64,000 nt of DNA from Streptomyces sp. SUK 48 (GCF_009650765.1 NZ_CP045740.1:3758001-3822000); one strand, 5' to 3'; positions 36,588-46,192 are shown, numbered from the stretch's first letter. The notes: generated by a model not told the origin, from the letters alone. Translations and numbers: made by a program.

Positions 36588-38309
36588 TCACTGCTCCTGT
36601 GGCGCTGGGTATGACCGGGTAGGGGGGAAGTCTGCGGTGTCGGTGGGGCGCACCGCCAGCGAACGGTCCGGATCGAGCGTGACGACGATATGGCGCCGCC
36701 AGTGGGCGTCGTCGCGCTCGGCGTGGTCCAGGCGCCAGTGGCAGCCGCGGGTCTCCTCGCGCAGCCGGGCGGCGGCGACCAGGACGCGGGCCACGCACAG
36801 GAGGTTGGTGGCCTCCCAGGTGTCCACGCCGGGCTCGGCGGTCTTGCCGTGCACGTCCAGGGCGTCCCGGGCGTCCGTGTGCAGCTTCTGGAGCTGCTCG
36901 GCGGCCCCGGCGAGGGACTCCGCGCCGCGCAGCACGCCCGCGCCCTCGGTCATGATCCGCTGGATGGCGAACCGGGACTCGGGGGCGAGCAGCGGGTGCG
37001 CCGGCCTGTCGGGGTACGGGACCGGCTCGGGCACCCGCGCGTGCAGCCCGTCCGCGGCGCGCTCGGCGGCGATGTCCGCGGCGATCCGCTCGGCGTAGAC
37101 CAGGCCCTCCAGGAGGGAGTTGGAGGCGAGGCGGTTGGCGCCGTGCACGCCGGTGCAGGCGCACTCGCCGCTCGCGTACAGGCCCGGCACGGTGGTGCGG
37201 CCGTGGTCGTCGGTGCGCACACCCCCGGAGGCGTAGTGGGCGGCCGGGGCGACCGGGATGGGCTCGGTGACCGGGTCGATGCCGTTGGCCCGGCAGGCGG
37301 CCAGGATGGTCGGGAAGCGGTGCTCCCACATGTCGGCGCCGAAGTGGCGGGCGTCGAGGAACATGTGCTCGGCGTCCTGCTCCAGCATCCGCCGCGTGAT
37401 GGCCTTGGCGACGATGTCCCGGGGCGCCAGCTCGGCCAGTTCGTGCTGACCGGCCATGAAGCGCACGCCGTCGGCGTCGACCAGGTAGGCGCCCTCGCCG
37501 CGCACCGCCTCGGAGACCAGCGGCTGCTGGCCCTCCGCGTCGGTGCCGAGGAACAGCACGGTCGGGTGGAACTGCACGAACTCCAGGTCGCTGACCTCGG
37601 CGCCCGCGCGCAGCGCGAGGGCCACACCGTCGCCGGTGGACACGGACGGGTTGGTGGTCGCGGCGAACACCTGGCCCATGCCGCCGGTGGCGAGGACCAC
37701 CGCGGGGGCGTGCACGGCGCCCACGCCGTCGTGCTGGCCCTCGCCCATGACATGCAGGGTGACGCCGGCCGTGCGGCCCTCGGCGTCCGTGAGCAGGTCC
37801 AGGACCAGCGCGTTCTCGATGGTGCGCAGGCCGCGCGCGCGGACCGCCTCGACCAGCGCGCGGGAGATCTCGGCGCCGGTGGCGTCGCCGCCCGCGTGCG
37901 CGATCCGGCGCCGGTGGTGGCCGCCCTCGCGGGTGAGCGCGAGGCCGCCCTCGGAGGACTCGTCGAAGTGCGCGCCGGTCTCGATGAGCCGTCGTACCGC
38001 GCCCGGGCCCTCGGTGACCAGCAGGCGTACGGCCGACTCGTCGCACAGGCCGACGCCCGCCACCAGCGTGTCGTCCAGGTGCTGTTCGGGAGTGTCGCCC
38101 TCGCCGAGGGCGGCCGCGATGCCGCCCTGGGCCCAGCGGGTGGAGCCGTCGTCCAGGCGGGCCTTGGTGACGACGACCGTGGTCAGCCCGGCGGCCTCGC
38201 AGCGCAGGGCGGCGGTCAGCCCGGCCACGCCGGAGCCGACGACGACGACGTCCGCGGCGATGGCCCAGCCGGGGGCGGGCGCGTGCAGTCGTATACCGGT
38301 GCTGGTCAC
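36588..38309 (-). CDS. nadB: L-aspartate oxidase
   Basis: 573 residues from GTG 38309, overlapping the panC stop by 4 nt (GTGA). The FAD enzyme oxidises L-aspartate to iminoaspartate, the first step of de novo NAD synthesis. Visible: the dinucleotide-binding '[16 protein letters not shown]', '[11 protein letters not shown]', '[19 protein letters not shown]', '[19 protein letters not shown]', 'VQFHPTVLF' and '[30 protein letters not shown]' in part. nadA is not in the window. Confidence 0.96.
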   Translation of the reverse strand: MTSTGIRLHAPAPGWAIAADVVVVGSGVAGLTAALRCEAAGLTTVVVTKARLDDGSTRWAQGGIAAALGEGDTPEQHLDDTLVAGVGLCDESAVRLLVTEGPGAVRRLIETGAHFDESSEGGLALTREGGHHRRRIAHAGGDATGAEISRALVEAVRARGLRTIENALVLDLLTDAEGRTAGVTLHVMGEGQHDGVGAVHAPAVVLATGGMGQVFAATTNPSVSTGDGVALALRAGAEVSDLEFVQFHPTVLFLGTDAEGQQPLVSEAVRGEGAYLVDADGVRFMAGQHELAELAPRDIVAKAITRRMLEQDAEHMFLDARHFGADMWEHRFPTILAACRANGIDPVTEPIPVAPAAHYASGGVRTDDHGRTTVPGLYASGECACTGVHGANRLASNSLLEGLVYAERIAADIAAERAADGLHARVPEPVPYPDRPAHPLLAPESRFAIQRIMTEGAGVLRGAESLAGAAEQLQKLHTDARDALDVHGKTAEPGVDTWEATNLLCVARVLVAAARLREETRGCHWRLDHAERDDAHWRRHIVVTLDPDRSLAVRPTDTADFPPTRSYPAPQEQ

Positions 38310-39307
38310 GAGGCGGCTCCGAGGGTGCCGAAGGTGAGGGGGAGGTTGTCGATCAGCCGGGTGGCGCCGACCCGGGCCGCGACGGCGAGCACGGCCTCGC
38401 CGGTGAAGTCGTCGCCGATCTCGGTGAAGTCGGACGGGTCGACCAGGGCGAGGTAGTCCAGTTCGAGCGGCGGGTCGTAGCGGGACGCCTCGTCCAGGGC
38501 CTGGCGGGCGGCGGCGCGGACGGCGGCCGGACCGCCCGGGGCGGCGATGGCCACCGCGTGCGCGTCGGCGGCCGCGCGGGACTCCCCTATCGCGCTCAGC
38601 GCCTCGGCGCGCGCCTGGGTGGCGGGCACTTCGAGGGCCCGCGCGCGCAGCGCCTCCTGCGCGGCGTGCCGGTCGCAGCCCGCGAACAGCGCGCGGGAGA
38701 GCGCGAGGGCGGTACGGCGCTCGTCGGCCGACAGGAAGCGGTTGCGGCTGGACAGCGCGAGGCCGTCCTCCTCGCGCACGGTCGGCACGCCGACGATCTC
38801 GATGCCGAAGTTCAGGTCCCGCACCATGCGCCGGATCAGGGCGAGCTGCTGGGCGTCCTTCTGGCCGTAGAGGGCGACGTCGGGGCGGGTGAGGTGGAGC
38901 AGCTTGGCGACGACGGTCAGCATGCCGTCGAAGTGGCCCGGGCGGGAGGAGCCCTCCAGGCGCTCGCCCATCGGGCCCGCGGTGACACGGACCTGGGGGT
39001 CGCCGCCGGGGTAGACCTCGTCCACGGAGGGCGCGAACACGGCGTCGGCACCGGCCTGTTCGGCGATCTTCAGATCGGCTTCCAGGGTGCGCGGGTAGCG
39101 GTCCAGGTCCTCGCCCGCACCGAACTGGAGCGGGTTGACGAAGACGGTGACGACGACCTCGCCGTCCGGGCCCGCGATCTCGCGCGCACCGCGGATGAGG
39201 GTGGCGTGACCCTCGTGCAGGGCGCCCATGGTCATCACGACGGCACGGCGGCCCTCGCGGGTGCGGGCGTGCAGCTCCTGGGCGGTGTGGAGCAGGGCGG
39301 TGGTCAT
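38306..39307 (-). CDS. panC: Pantothenate synthetase
   Basis: 333 residues, slightly longer than the usual ~285-310. ATG 39307 overlaps the stop of the upstream gene (ATGA), so translation is coupled. It condenses pantoate and beta-alanine using ATP. Motifs: '[19 protein letters not shown]' (HIGH-like), '[19 protein letters not shown]', '[14 protein letters not shown]', '[16 protein letters not shown]' and '[15 protein letters not shown]'. The extra length is in the C-terminal domain. Confidence 0.96.
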   Translation of the reverse strand: MTTALLHTAQELHARTREGRRAVVMTMGALHEGHATLIRGAREIAGPDGEVVVTVFVNPLQFGAGEDLDRYPRTLEADLKIAEQAGADAVFAPSVDEVYPGGDPQVRVTAGPMGERLEGSSRPGHFDGMLTVVAKLLHLTRPDVALYGQKDAQQLALIRRMVRDLNFGIEIVGVPTVREEDGLALSSRNRFLSADERRTALALSRALFAGCDRHAAQEALRARALEVPATQARAEALSAIGESRAAADAHAVAIAAPGGPAAVRAAARQALDEASRYDPPLELDYLALVDPSDFTEIGDDFTGEAVLAVAARVGATRLIDNLPLTFGTLGAAS

Positions 39308-40362
39308 CGGTCGTTCCCCTCGGTGCCGGTCGGGCCGTCGGTGCCGTCGTGGTCGTCGCTCTCGGTGCTGTCCGTGGTGTCCGTGCTGTCCGTGCTGTCC
39401 GTGCTGTCCGTGCTGTCCGTGCCTCGTGCGGCGCTGTCCGTGCCCGGTGCGCCCGCGGCCGTGCCGTCGGCCAGCGCGTCGAGCAGGTCCTCGGCGAGTT
39501 CGGGCTTGAGCAGGCCGTGCGCGAGGGCGCGGTCGGCGGTGGCGCGGGCCATCGCGACGTACCCCGCGACGGCCGCCGGGGCGTGCCTGCGCAGCTCGAC
39601 GAGGTGCGCGGCGACGGTGCCCGCGTCCCCGCGCGCGACCGGCCCGGTCAGGGCCGCGTCCCCGGAGCGCAGGGCGTTGTCCAGGGCGGCGCCGAGCAGC
39701 GGGCCGAGCATCCGGTCGGGGGCCTCGACGCCGGCCGTGCGCAGCAGCTCCATGGCCTGCGCCACCAGGGTGACCAGGTGGTTGGCGCCGAGCGCGAGGG
39801 CCGCGTGGTAGAGCGGGCGGTTCTCCTCGCTGATCCACTCCGGCTCGCCGCCCATCTCGATCACCAGGGCCTGGGCGGCGAGGCGCAGTTCCTCGGGCGC
39901 GGTGACGCCGAAGGAGCAGCCCGCCAGGCGCTGCACGTCGACGGGGGTGCCGGTGAAGGTCATCGCGGGGTGCAGGGCGAGCGGCAGGGCGCCGGCCCGC
40001 AGGGCGGGGTCGAGGACCTTGGCGCCGTACCGTCCCGAGGTGTGCACGAGCAGCTGCCCGGGCCGTACGGCACCGGTCTCGGCGAGGCCGGTGACCAGGG
40101 CGGGCAGCACGTCGTCGGGGACGGTGAGCAGCACCAGGTCGGCGCGCTGGAGGACCTCGGCGGGCGGCACCAGGGGCACGCCCGGGAGCAGGGCCTCGGC
40201 GCGCCTGCGGGAGGCGTCGGAGACACCGGAGACGGCCACCGGACGGTGCCCGGCGAGCTGGAGGGACGCGGCCAGCGCGGGGCCCACCCGGCCGGCGCCC
40301 ACGACGCCGACGGTGAGCCGCGCGGGGCGGTCCCGGTGGTCTTGCTGGTGGACTGTGCTCAC
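39304..40362 (-). CDS. Rossmann-fold/DUF2520 dehydrogenase-like protein, first gene of the pan-nad operon
   Basis: 352 residues from a GTG. The N-terminal NAD(P)-binding fold ('[20 protein letters not shown]', about 16-35; '[16 protein letters not shown]') is followed by the DUF2520 helical domain ('[23 protein letters not shown]', '[11 protein letters not shown]'). The layout is that of 6-phosphogluconate dehydrogenase C-terminal-like and ketopantoate reductase-like enzymes. The same gene precedes panC in Mycobacterium (Rv3603c). A ketopantoate reductase role is plausible but unproven. The last ~55 residues are a low-complexity Asp/Ser/Thr/Gly tail made by a 9-bp tandem repeat. It likely carries the operon promoter in the 177 bp shared with the threonine aldolase gene. 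Confidence 0.88.
   Translation of the reverse strand: MSTVHQQDHRDRPARLTVGVVGAGRVGPALAASLQLAGHRPVAVSGVSDASRRRAEALLPGVPLVPPAEVLQRADLVLLTVPDDVLPALVTGLAETGAVRPGQLLVHTSGRYGAKVLDPALRAGALPLALHPAMTFTGTPVDVQRLAGCSFGVTAPEELRLAAQALVIEMGGEPEWISEENRPLYHAALALGANHLVTLVAQAMELLRTAGVEAPDRMLGPLLGAALDNALRSGDAALTGPVARGDAGTVAAHLVELRRHAPAAVAGYVAMARATADRALAHGLLKPELAEDLLDALADGTAAGAPGTDSAARGTDSTDSTDSTDSTDTTDSTESDDHDGTDGPTGTEGNDR
39366..39423 (-). repeat. 9-bp tandem repeat in coding sequence
   Basis: About six copies of GTGCTGTCC (with one GTGGTGTCC variant) encode the Thr-Asp-Ser repeat in the tail of the DUF2520 protein. The unit is a multiple of three, so copy changes keep the frame. Confidence 0.8.
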
Positions 40363-40539
40363 GCTACGGCGGCCTTCCCGTTCCAGTCCGCTTCGGGTAC
40401 CGGACGATGTACCGGACGATTTCTCGTCATGTTAACGCTATCTCGGTCCGGCGCCGACCGGTTGTCCACAGGCTGTGGGTTTTGACACGCCCGGGCCGGG
40501 CCGCGGAATTCCCGGTGCCCCGAGCGGCCCCGGCGCGGC

Positions 40540-41739
40540 ATGATCCCGGGCATGACCGAGACATCTGGGCAGGACACGGAACCCACCACCGAGGAGCGGA
40601 CGGAGCCTACGGCCAGGGAGCGGTGGGCGGCGGTACGGCGGCAGGGCGCGCGCCGGCTGAGCCACGCGCCCGCGGGCGACTCGCTGCGCGCACGCCTCGC
40701 GGACCTGGCGGAGGCGGGGGCGGGGGTCTACGACCTGGACGAGCCCGCCGACATCTACGGCAACCGGATCGTCGCCGGCCTGGAGGAGCGGGTCGCCGCG
40801 CTGCTGGGCACGGAGGACGCCGCGTTCTTCCCGTCGGGCACGATGGCCCAGCAGGTGGCGCTGCGCTGCTGGGCGGCCCGCACCGGCAACCCGGCGGTGG
40901 CCCTGCACCCCCTCGCCCACCCCGAGGTGCACGAACGCGACGCCCTCAGCCAGGTCAGCGGGCTGCGCCCGGTGCATGTCGGCAGCGGCATCGACCAGCC
41001 GACGGCCGCGGAGATACGCGACCTGGCGGAGCCCGTCGGCGCGCTGATGCTCGAACTGCCGCTCCGGGACGCCGGGTTCGTGCTGCCCACATGGCAGGAG
41101 CTGACCGCACTGGTCGAGGCGGCACGGGAGCGGGACGCGGTGGTGCACTTCGACGGCGCGCGTCTGTGGGAGTGCGCCGAGCACTTCGGGCGCCCGCTGG
41201 CGGAGATCGCGGGCCTGGCCGACAGCGTCTACGTGTCGTTCTACAAGTCCCTCGACGGCCTCGGCGGCGCCGCGCTCGCCGGGCCGCGCACGCTCGTCGA
41301 GGAGGCGCGGACCTGGCGGCACCGCTACGGCGGGCAGATCTTCCAGCAGTTCCCGACCGCGCTGTCCGCGCTGATCGGCCTGGAGCGCGAACTGCCCCGG
41401 CTGCCCGAGTACGTCCGGCACGCGCGCGTGGTCGCCGCCGCGCTGCGCGAGGGGTTCGCCGAGGCGGGTCTGCCCTGGGCGCGGGTGCATCCGGAGGTGC
41501 CGCACACCCACGAGTTCCAGCTCTGGCTGCCGTACGAGCCCGAGGTGGTGGCCGAAGCGGCGCTGCGGCAGGCCGAGGAGACCTCGGTGGCCCTCTTCCC
41601 CGGCCACTGGTCGGGCGACGCGGGCCCCGGCATGGCCCGCACGGAGGTGTCCGTGCGGGCGCCCGGCCTGGAGTGGACGGCGGAGGAAGTGCGGGCCGCC
41701 GTACGGGACTTCGTACGGCGGCTGCCGGGACGGGGCTGA
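40540..41739 (+). CDS. Low-specificity threonine aldolase-family PLP enzyme
   Basis: 399 residues by ATG 40540; ATG 40552 (MTETSG) is also possible, and neither has a strong ribosome-binding site. It is a fold-type I PLP enzyme of the beta-eliminating lyase group. Motifs: 'DLDEPADIYGNRIVAGLEERVAALLG', 'AAFFPSGTMAQQVAL', the PLP-Asp segment 'VVHFDGARLWE' and the Schiff-base Lys in 'SFYKSLDGLGGAAL'. It cleaves threonine or allo-threonine to glycine and acetaldehyde. It is transcribed divergently from the pan-nad operon. The N-terminal ~50 residues are longer than in E. coli LtaE. Confidence 0.9.
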   Translation: MIPGMTETSGQDTEPTTEERTEPTARERWAAVRRQGARRLSHAPAGDSLRARLADLAEAGAGVYDLDEPADIYGNRIVAGLEERVAALLGTEDAAFFPSGTMAQQVALRCWAARTGNPAVALHPLAHPEVHERDALSQVSGLRPVHVGSGIDQPTAAEIRDLAEPVGALMLELPLRDAGFVLPTWQELTALVEAARERDAVVHFDGARLWECAEHFGRPLAEIAGLADSVYVSFYKSLDGLGGAALAGPRTLVEEARTWRHRYGGQIFQQFPTALSALIGLERELPRLPEYVRHARVVAAALREGFAEAGLPWARVHPEVPHTHEFQLWLPYEPEVVAEAALRQAEETSVALFPGHWSGDAGPGMARTEVSVRAPGLEWTAEEVRAAVRDFVRRLPGRG

Positions 41740-41827
41740 GGGTGCCGGGGACGGGTCGGGGCCGGGGACGGGCCGGGGACGGGTCGGGGCCGGGGACGGG
41801 TCGGGGCCGAGGGCGGGTCGGGGCCGG
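41740..41827. repeat. G-rich minisatellite between convergent genes
   Basis: Degenerate tandem copies of a ~17-bp unit (CGGGGACGGGTCGGGGC) fill the space from the threonine aldolase stop to the response-regulator gene. Runs of three to five G on the plus strand could form G-quadruplexes. No coding content was seen. Confidence 0.8.
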
Positions 41828-41849
41828 GCGGCCGCGGCTCAGCGGCCGC
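41828..41849. terminator. Hairpin overlapping the response-regulator stop
   Basis: GCGGCCGC (41828-41835) and an exact inverted copy (41842-41849) flank a 6-nt loop containing the stop codon. It is a likely 3'-end hairpin for the two-component pair. Confidence 0.5.
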
Positions 41850-42510
41850 CGCCGGCCCGCACCAGGCCGGTCTCGTAGGCCAGCACCACCACCTGCACCC
41901 GGTCCCGCAGGCCCAGCTTGGTGAGGATGCGGCCCACATGGGTCTTCACGGTCGCCTCGGACAGCACCAGCCGGGCCGCGATCTCCCCGTTGGACAGGCC
42001 CTGCGCGACCAGCACCATCACCTCGCGCTCCCGCTCGGTGAGCCGCTCCAGCTCCTTGTGCTTGGGGTCCCGGTTGCCGGAGGGCAGCATCGGCGCGAAC
42101 CGGTCCAGCAGGCGGCGCGTGGTGGAGGGCGCCACCACCGCGTCGCCGCTGTGCACGGCGCGGATGGCCGCGAGCAGCTCACCGGGCGGCACGTCCTTGA
42201 GCATGAAGCCGGACGCGCCCGCCTTCAGCCCGGAGAAGGCGTACTCGTCCAGGTCGAACGTGGTCAGGATCAGCACCTTGGGCGGGTCCGCCTGCTCGCA
42301 GATGCGCCGGGTGGCCTCCACGCCGTCGAGCTTGGGCATACGGACGTCCATCAGGACGACGTCGACCGCGGTGGAGCGCAGCGCCTCCAGGGCCTCGACG
42401 CCGTCCCCCGCCTCGGCGACGACCTCCATGTCCGGCTGGGCGGCGAGCACCATCCCGAACCCGGTGCGCAGCAGCACCTGGTCGTCGACGAGCATCACGC
42501 GGATCGTCAT
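41839..42510 (-). CDS. NarL/LuxR-family response regulator
   Basis: 223 residues. Receiver domain: Asp9/Asp10 pocket ('VMLVDDQVLLRTGF'), phospho-acceptor Asp55 in 'VVLMDVRMPKLDG' and Lys in 'FMLKDVPPGEL'. The C-terminal LuxR helix-turn-helix is 'LTEREREVMVLVAQGLSNGEIAARLVLSEATVKTHVGRIL'. The partner kinase ends 31 bp upstream, so the two form an operon. Target genes and signal are unknown; the adjacent threonine aldolase and methyltransferase genes give no clear hint. Confidence 0.95.
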   Translation of the reverse strand: MTIRVMLVDDQVLLRTGFGMVLAAQPDMEVVAEAGDGVEALEALRSTAVDVVLMDVRMPKLDGVEATRRICEQADPPKVLILTTFDLDEYAFSGLKAGASGFMLKDVPPGELLAAIRAVHSGDAVVAPSTTRRLLDRFAPMLPSGNRDPKHKELERLTEREREVMVLVAQGLSNGEIAARLVLSEATVKTHVGRILTKLGLRDRVQVVVLAYETGLVRAGGGR

Positions 42511-42541
42511 CGGGGTCCTTCTTCCATCCGTCTTCGGTGAC

Positions 42542-43747
42542 TCAGTGCGCCGGTTTGAGCGGCAGAAGGGCGCTGATACGGAACCCTCCGCCGGGACGCG
42601 GCCCGGCGTCCAGGGTGCCGCCGACCATGCCGACGCGCTCGCGCATCCCGATCAGGCCGTGCCCCCGGCCGTCGGCGCCGCCCTCCTCGTACAGCTCCTG
42701 CGGGGCGCCCTTGCCGTCGTCCTCCACGAGGAGGCCGAGACCGTCGTCGAAGTAGACCAGACGGACGCTCGCGCCCGCCTTCGGGCCGCCGTGCTTGCGG
42801 GTGTTGGTGAGCGCCTCCTGCACGATCCGGTACGCGGTCAGCTCCACCCCGCTGGGCAGCGGGCGCGGGGTGCCCTCCACCGCGAAGTCGACGGGGAGGC
42901 CGGAGCGGCGGCACTGCTCGATCAGCTCGTCGATCTGCTCGACATCGGGCTGCGGGACGTACTCCCCGCTCTCCTGGTGCTCCCCGGTGCGCAGCACGCC
43001 CAGCAGGCGGCGCATCTCGGCGAGGGCCTGCCGGCCGGTCGAGGAGATCGTCTCCAGGGCCTTCCTGGCCTGGTCGGGGGCGGCGTCCAGGACGTAGGCG
43101 GCGCCGTCGGCCTGGACCACCATCACGGACACGTTGTGCGCGACGACGTCGTGCAGTTCGCGGGCGATCCGGGCGCGCTCGGCGGCGACCGCGACCTTCG
43201 ACTGCGCCTCGCGCTCCTTCTCCAGGCGGGCCGCGCGCTCCTCCAGCTGGGCGAAGTAGGCGCGCCGGGTGCGCATCGAGTCGCCGAGCACCCAGGCGAG
43301 CGAGAACGGCACGGTCTGGAAGACCACGATGGCGACCTGTCCGAGGAAGCTTGAGTGCTGCGCCGGCCAGCGCAGCTGCGCCATGGACGCGGCGCAGAAA
43401 CTGGCGACCAGGGCGAGCCGGGAGGCCCAGCCCGCGCCCATGGTGGCGACCGTGTAGGTGATCACCAGCAGGGCGAAGTCGGCGACGGTCGTCTCCACGT
43501 CCAGCACCAGCTGGGCGAGGCCGGTGGCGAGCGCGAGCAGCAGCATCTGCTCCGGGAGCCGGCGGCGCAGCGCGACGACGACGCACAGGACGGCGGAGAC
43601 CACGACGGGCGCGGCGAGCGATCCCCGGTGGTCGGGCGCCCCCTGGAGATTGACCTCGCTCAGCGTCGACAGCCCGAACAGGACGACGGCCCAGAAGGAG
43701 TCGACCCCGGTCGGGTGGCGGCGGAGGAAGTCGTAGAGGCGCTGCAC
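42542..43747 (-). CDS. Two-component sensor histidine kinase (HisKA_3 type)
   Basis: 401 residues from GTG 43747. The N-terminus has about four to five hydrophobic segments in 20-150 ('AAPVVVSAVLCVVVALRRRL', 'LLLALATGLAQLVL', 'FALLVITYTVATMGAGW'), without a large outside loop, so it probably senses in the membrane. A coiled coil ('AQLEERAARLEKEREAQSKVAV') leads to the H-box 'ERARIARELHDVVAHNVSVM' and the ATPase domain ('EALTNTRKHG', 'LVEDDGKGAP', 'GHGLIGMRERVGMVGG'). It is paired with the NarL-type regulator. The pair belongs to the DesK-like actinobacterial class. Confidence 0.95.
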   Translation of the reverse strand: MQRLYDFLRRHPTGVDSFWAVVLFGLSTLSEVNLQGAPDHRGSLAAPVVVSAVLCVVVALRRRLPEQMLLLALATGLAQLVLDVETTVADFALLVITYTVATMGAGWASRLALVASFCAASMAQLRWPAQHSSFLGQVAIVVFQTVPFSLAWVLGDSMRTRRAYFAQLEERAARLEKEREAQSKVAVAAERARIARELHDVVAHNVSVMVVQADGAAYVLDAAPDQARKALETISSTGRQALAEMRRLLGVLRTGEHQESGEYVPQPDVEQIDELIEQCRRSGLPVDFAVEGTPRPLPSGVELTAYRIVQEALTNTRKHGGPKAGASVRLVYFDDGLGLLVEDDGKGAPQELYEEGGADGRGHGLIGMRERVGMVGGTLDAGPRPGGGFRISALLPLKPAH

Positions 43748-43865
43748 GTAACCCAGCGTAGGGAAACGGAATGCCCGACCGGGTCAACCGGAGGGCCGAT
43801 CCGGGCCCGGCGCGCGTACTCCCCAAGGTGGAGGTGATGATCATCTTCTGGCCTACTCTGGTGCG

Positions 43866-44891
43866 GTGACGCAGGAGACACCGGGGCAGCGGCGGGAGGC
43901 GCCCGGGAGCCCGCGCGGCTGGCGGGCGGCGGCCGAGGAGGCCCTGTACGGCCCCGCCGGCTTCTACCGGCGCCCGGAGGGCCCCGCCGGGCACTTCCGT
44001 ACGTCCGTGCACGCCTCGCGGCTGTTCGCGGGGGCCGTGGCGGAACTGCTCCAGCGGGTCGACACGGCGCTGGGACGGCCCGCGGCGCTGGACTTCGTGG
44101 ACATGGCGGCCGGGCGGGGCGAACTGGTCGCCGGGGTGCTCGCCGCCCTGCCGCGCGAGGTGGCGGCGCGCGTGCGGCCGTACGCCGTGGAGATCGCGGG
44201 CCGCCCCGCGGGCCTGGACGAACGCGTCCGCTGGTGTGCCGGGCCCCCGGCGGAGATCACCGGGCTGCTGTTCGCCAACGAGTGGCTGGACAACGTGCCC
44301 GTGGACGTGGCCGAGACGGACCCCGCCGGGGTGCCCCGGTACGTGCTCGTCGGCGACGACGGCACCGAGCGCCTCGGCGCCCCGGTGACCGGCGCGGACG
44401 CGGACTGGCTGGCGCGCTGGTGGCCGCTGGGCGCCGAGGAGGGCACCAGGGCGGAGATCGGGCTGCCCCGGGACCGGGCGTGGGCGGCGGTCACGGGCCG
44501 GGTGGCGCGCGGGCTCGCGGTGGCCGTGGACTACGCCCACACCGCCGGGGCGCGCCCCCCGTTCGGCACACTCACCGGCTTCCGCGCGGGCCGCGAGACG
44601 ACGCCCGTACCGGACGGGAGCTGCGACCTCACGGCCCATGTCGCCCTGGACGCGTGCGCGGCGGCGGACGAACATCCGGCCCCCGCGCGCCTGCTGACCC
44701 AGCGCGCCGCCCTGCACGCCCTCGGCCTCACCGGCGGGCGCCCCCCGCTCGCGCTCGCCTCCAGCGATCCCGCCGCCTATGTGCGCGCCCTGGCGAGCGC
44801 CGGGGAGGCCGCCGAACTCACCGCCCGGGGCGGCCTCGGCGACTTCGGCTGGCTGCTCCGGGCGGTGGAGATCGCGGACCCGCTGGCCTGA
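43866..44891 (+). CDS. SAM-dependent methyltransferase, MidA/NDUFAF7-like
   Basis: 341 residues from a GTG. It has the DUF185 layout: '[24 protein letters not shown]' (substrate/cofactor entry), SAM motif I as '[17 protein letters not shown]', '[17 protein letters not shown]' (the NE-x-LDN-xP signature of the family), 'VAVDYAHT' and '[11 protein letters not shown]'. Human NDUFAF7 methylates an arginine of NDUFS2, the homologue of NuoD. Here the neighbour facing this gene is a nuoD copy only 66 bp away. A NuoD-modifying role is therefore attractive, but the arrangement is convergent, not an operon. Other DUF185 proteins have unknown substrates. Confidence 0.85.
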   Translation: MTQETPGQRREAPGSPRGWRAAAEEALYGPAGFYRRPEGPAGHFRTSVHASRLFAGAVAELLQRVDTALGRPAALDFVDMAAGRGELVAGVLAALPREVAARVRPYAVEIAGRPAGLDERVRWCAGPPAEITGLLFANEWLDNVPVDVAETDPAGVPRYVLVGDDGTERLGAPVTGADADWLARWWPLGAEEGTRAEIGLPRDRAWAAVTGRVARGLAVAVDYAHTAGARPPFGTLTGFRAGRETTPVPDGSCDLTAHVALDACAAADEHPAPARLLTQRAALHALGLTGGRPPLALASSDPAAYVRALASAGEAAELTARGGLGDFGWLLRAVEIADPLA

Positions 44892-44916
44892 ATGGGCCGC
44901 TGCCGCCCGTCCGCTG

Positions 44917-44968
44917 CTTGTCGACTACTTGTCGACTACTTGTCGACTACTTGTCGACTACTTGTCGA
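44917..44968. repeat. 11-bp tandem repeat over the nuoD stop codon
   Basis: CTTGTCGACTA is repeated four times exactly (44917-44960) plus a partial fifth unit (44961-44968). On the minus strand each unit encodes the last Asp-Lys-stop of the NuoD copy. Only the first stop is used. The unit also contains the palindrome GTCGAC. Confidence 0.9.
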
Positions 44969-46109
44969 TGTCGCCGACCACGAAGAACATCGAGCCCAGG
45001 ATCGCCACCATGTCCGCCACCAGCGTCCCGGGCAGCAGCTCGGTCAGCACCTGGATGTTGTTGTACGACGCCGAGCGCAGCTTGAGCCGGTACGGGGTCT
45101 TCTCGCCCTTGCTGACCAGGTAGTACCCGTTGATGCCGAGCGGGTTCTCGGTCCAGGCGTACGTATGGCCCTCGGGCGCCTTCAGCACCTTCGGCAGCCG
45201 CTGGTTGATCGGCCCGGGCGCCAGCTCGGCGATCCGGTCCAGGCAGGCGTCCGCGAGCTCCAGCGCGTTGTGCGTCTGCGCCAGCAGCACCTCGAAGCGG
45301 GCCAGGCAGTCGCCCTCGCTCCGGGTGACGACCTTCAGCGTGTCCTGGAGCTCGCCGTACGCCAGGTAGGGCTCGTCGCGGCGCAGGTCGAAGTCGACGC
45401 CCGAGCCGCGCGCGATGGGCCCGCTCACCCCGTAGGCGTGCACCGCCTCGGGGGCGAGCGCGCCGACCCCGCGCGTGCGCCCCCGGAAGATCTCGTTGCC
45501 GAGCACCAGGTCGTCGAAGACGTCCATGCGCGAGCGCACCGCCGCGACGGCGGCACAGGCGCGGGCCGTCCACCCGGCCGGCAGGTCCTCCTTGAGGCCG
45601 CCGACGCGGTTGAACATGTAGTGCATGCGCCCGCCGGAGACCTCCTCCATGACGTTCTGGAGCACCTCGCGCTCGCGGAACGCGTAGAACACCGGGGTGA
45701 TCCCGCCCAGTTCCAGCGGGTAGGAGCCGAGGAACATCAGGTGGTTGAGCACCCGGTTCAGCTCCGCGAGCAGGGTGCGCGTCCACACCGCGCGCTCCGG
45801 GACCTCCATGCCGAGCATCCGCTCCACGGCGAGGACCACGCCCAGCTCGTTCGAGAACGCCGACAGCCAGTCGTGGCGGTTGGCCAGCATGATGATCTGC
45901 CGGTAGTCCCGCGCCTCGAAGAGTTTCTCGGCACCGCGGTGCATATAGCCGATCACCGGCTCGGCCCGCACGATGCGCTCACCGTCCAGCACCAGCCTGA
46001 GCCGCAGCACGCCGTGCGTGGACGGGTGCTGGGGACCGATGTTGAGCACCATGTCGGTGCTCTCCGCGGCACCGCCGATCCCGACCGTGGTCTGCGTCGT
46101 AGGACTCAT
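44958..46109 (-). CDS. nuoD2: Orphan NADH-quinone oxidoreductase subunit D
   Basis: 383 residues from an ATG. It is homologous to the 49-kDa/NuoD subunit that lines the quinone site of complex I: '[16 protein letters not shown]', '[18 protein letters not shown]', '[14 protein letters not shown]', '[18 protein letters not shown]' and '[19 protein letters not shown]'. The conserved His-Pro-Ser-Thr-His and the C-terminal 'VGDIDK' are present, so it looks functional. No other nuo gene is in the window, so it is a paralogue outside the main nuo operon. From memory such a second copy also exists in S. coelicolor. It faces the NDUFAF7-like methyltransferase gene. Confidence 0.93.
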   Translation of the reverse strand: MSPTTQTTVGIGGAAESTDMVLNIGPQHPSTHGVLRLRLVLDGERIVRAEPVIGYMHRGAEKLFEARDYRQIIMLANRHDWLSAFSNELGVVLAVERMLGMEVPERAVWTRTLLAELNRVLNHLMFLGSYPLELGGITPVFYAFREREVLQNVMEEVSGGRMHYMFNRVGGLKEDLPAGWTARACAAVAAVRSRMDVFDDLVLGNEIFRGRTRGVGALAPEAVHAYGVSGPIARGSGVDFDLRRDEPYLAYGELQDTLKVVTRSEGDCLARFEVLLAQTHNALELADACLDRIAELAPGPINQRLPKVLKAPEGHTYAWTENPLGINGYYLVSKGEKTPYRLKLRSASYNNIQVLTELLPGTLVADMVAILGSMFFVVGDIDK

Positions 46110-46142
46110 GCCCCCCAGTTTCCCCCATGCCGGGACGCGCGA

Positions 46143-46174
46143 AGGCCCGGCTCCCCTGGGCGGGGGCCGGGCCT
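46143..46174 (-). terminator. Hairpin after the coiled-coil membrane protein gene
   Basis: AGGCCCGGC (46143-46151) and GCCGGGCCT (46166-46174) form a perfect 9-bp stem with a 14-nt loop. It lies between the stop at 46193 and the nuoD2 start at 46109, so it separates two same-strand genes. Confidence 0.6.
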
Positions 46175-46192
46175 ACGCGGGACGTGCCGTCG

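Noticed and set aside
44917..44968. CRISPR-like repeat
   Set aside because: The repeats are 11 bp, directly adjacent, with no spacers and no cas genes.
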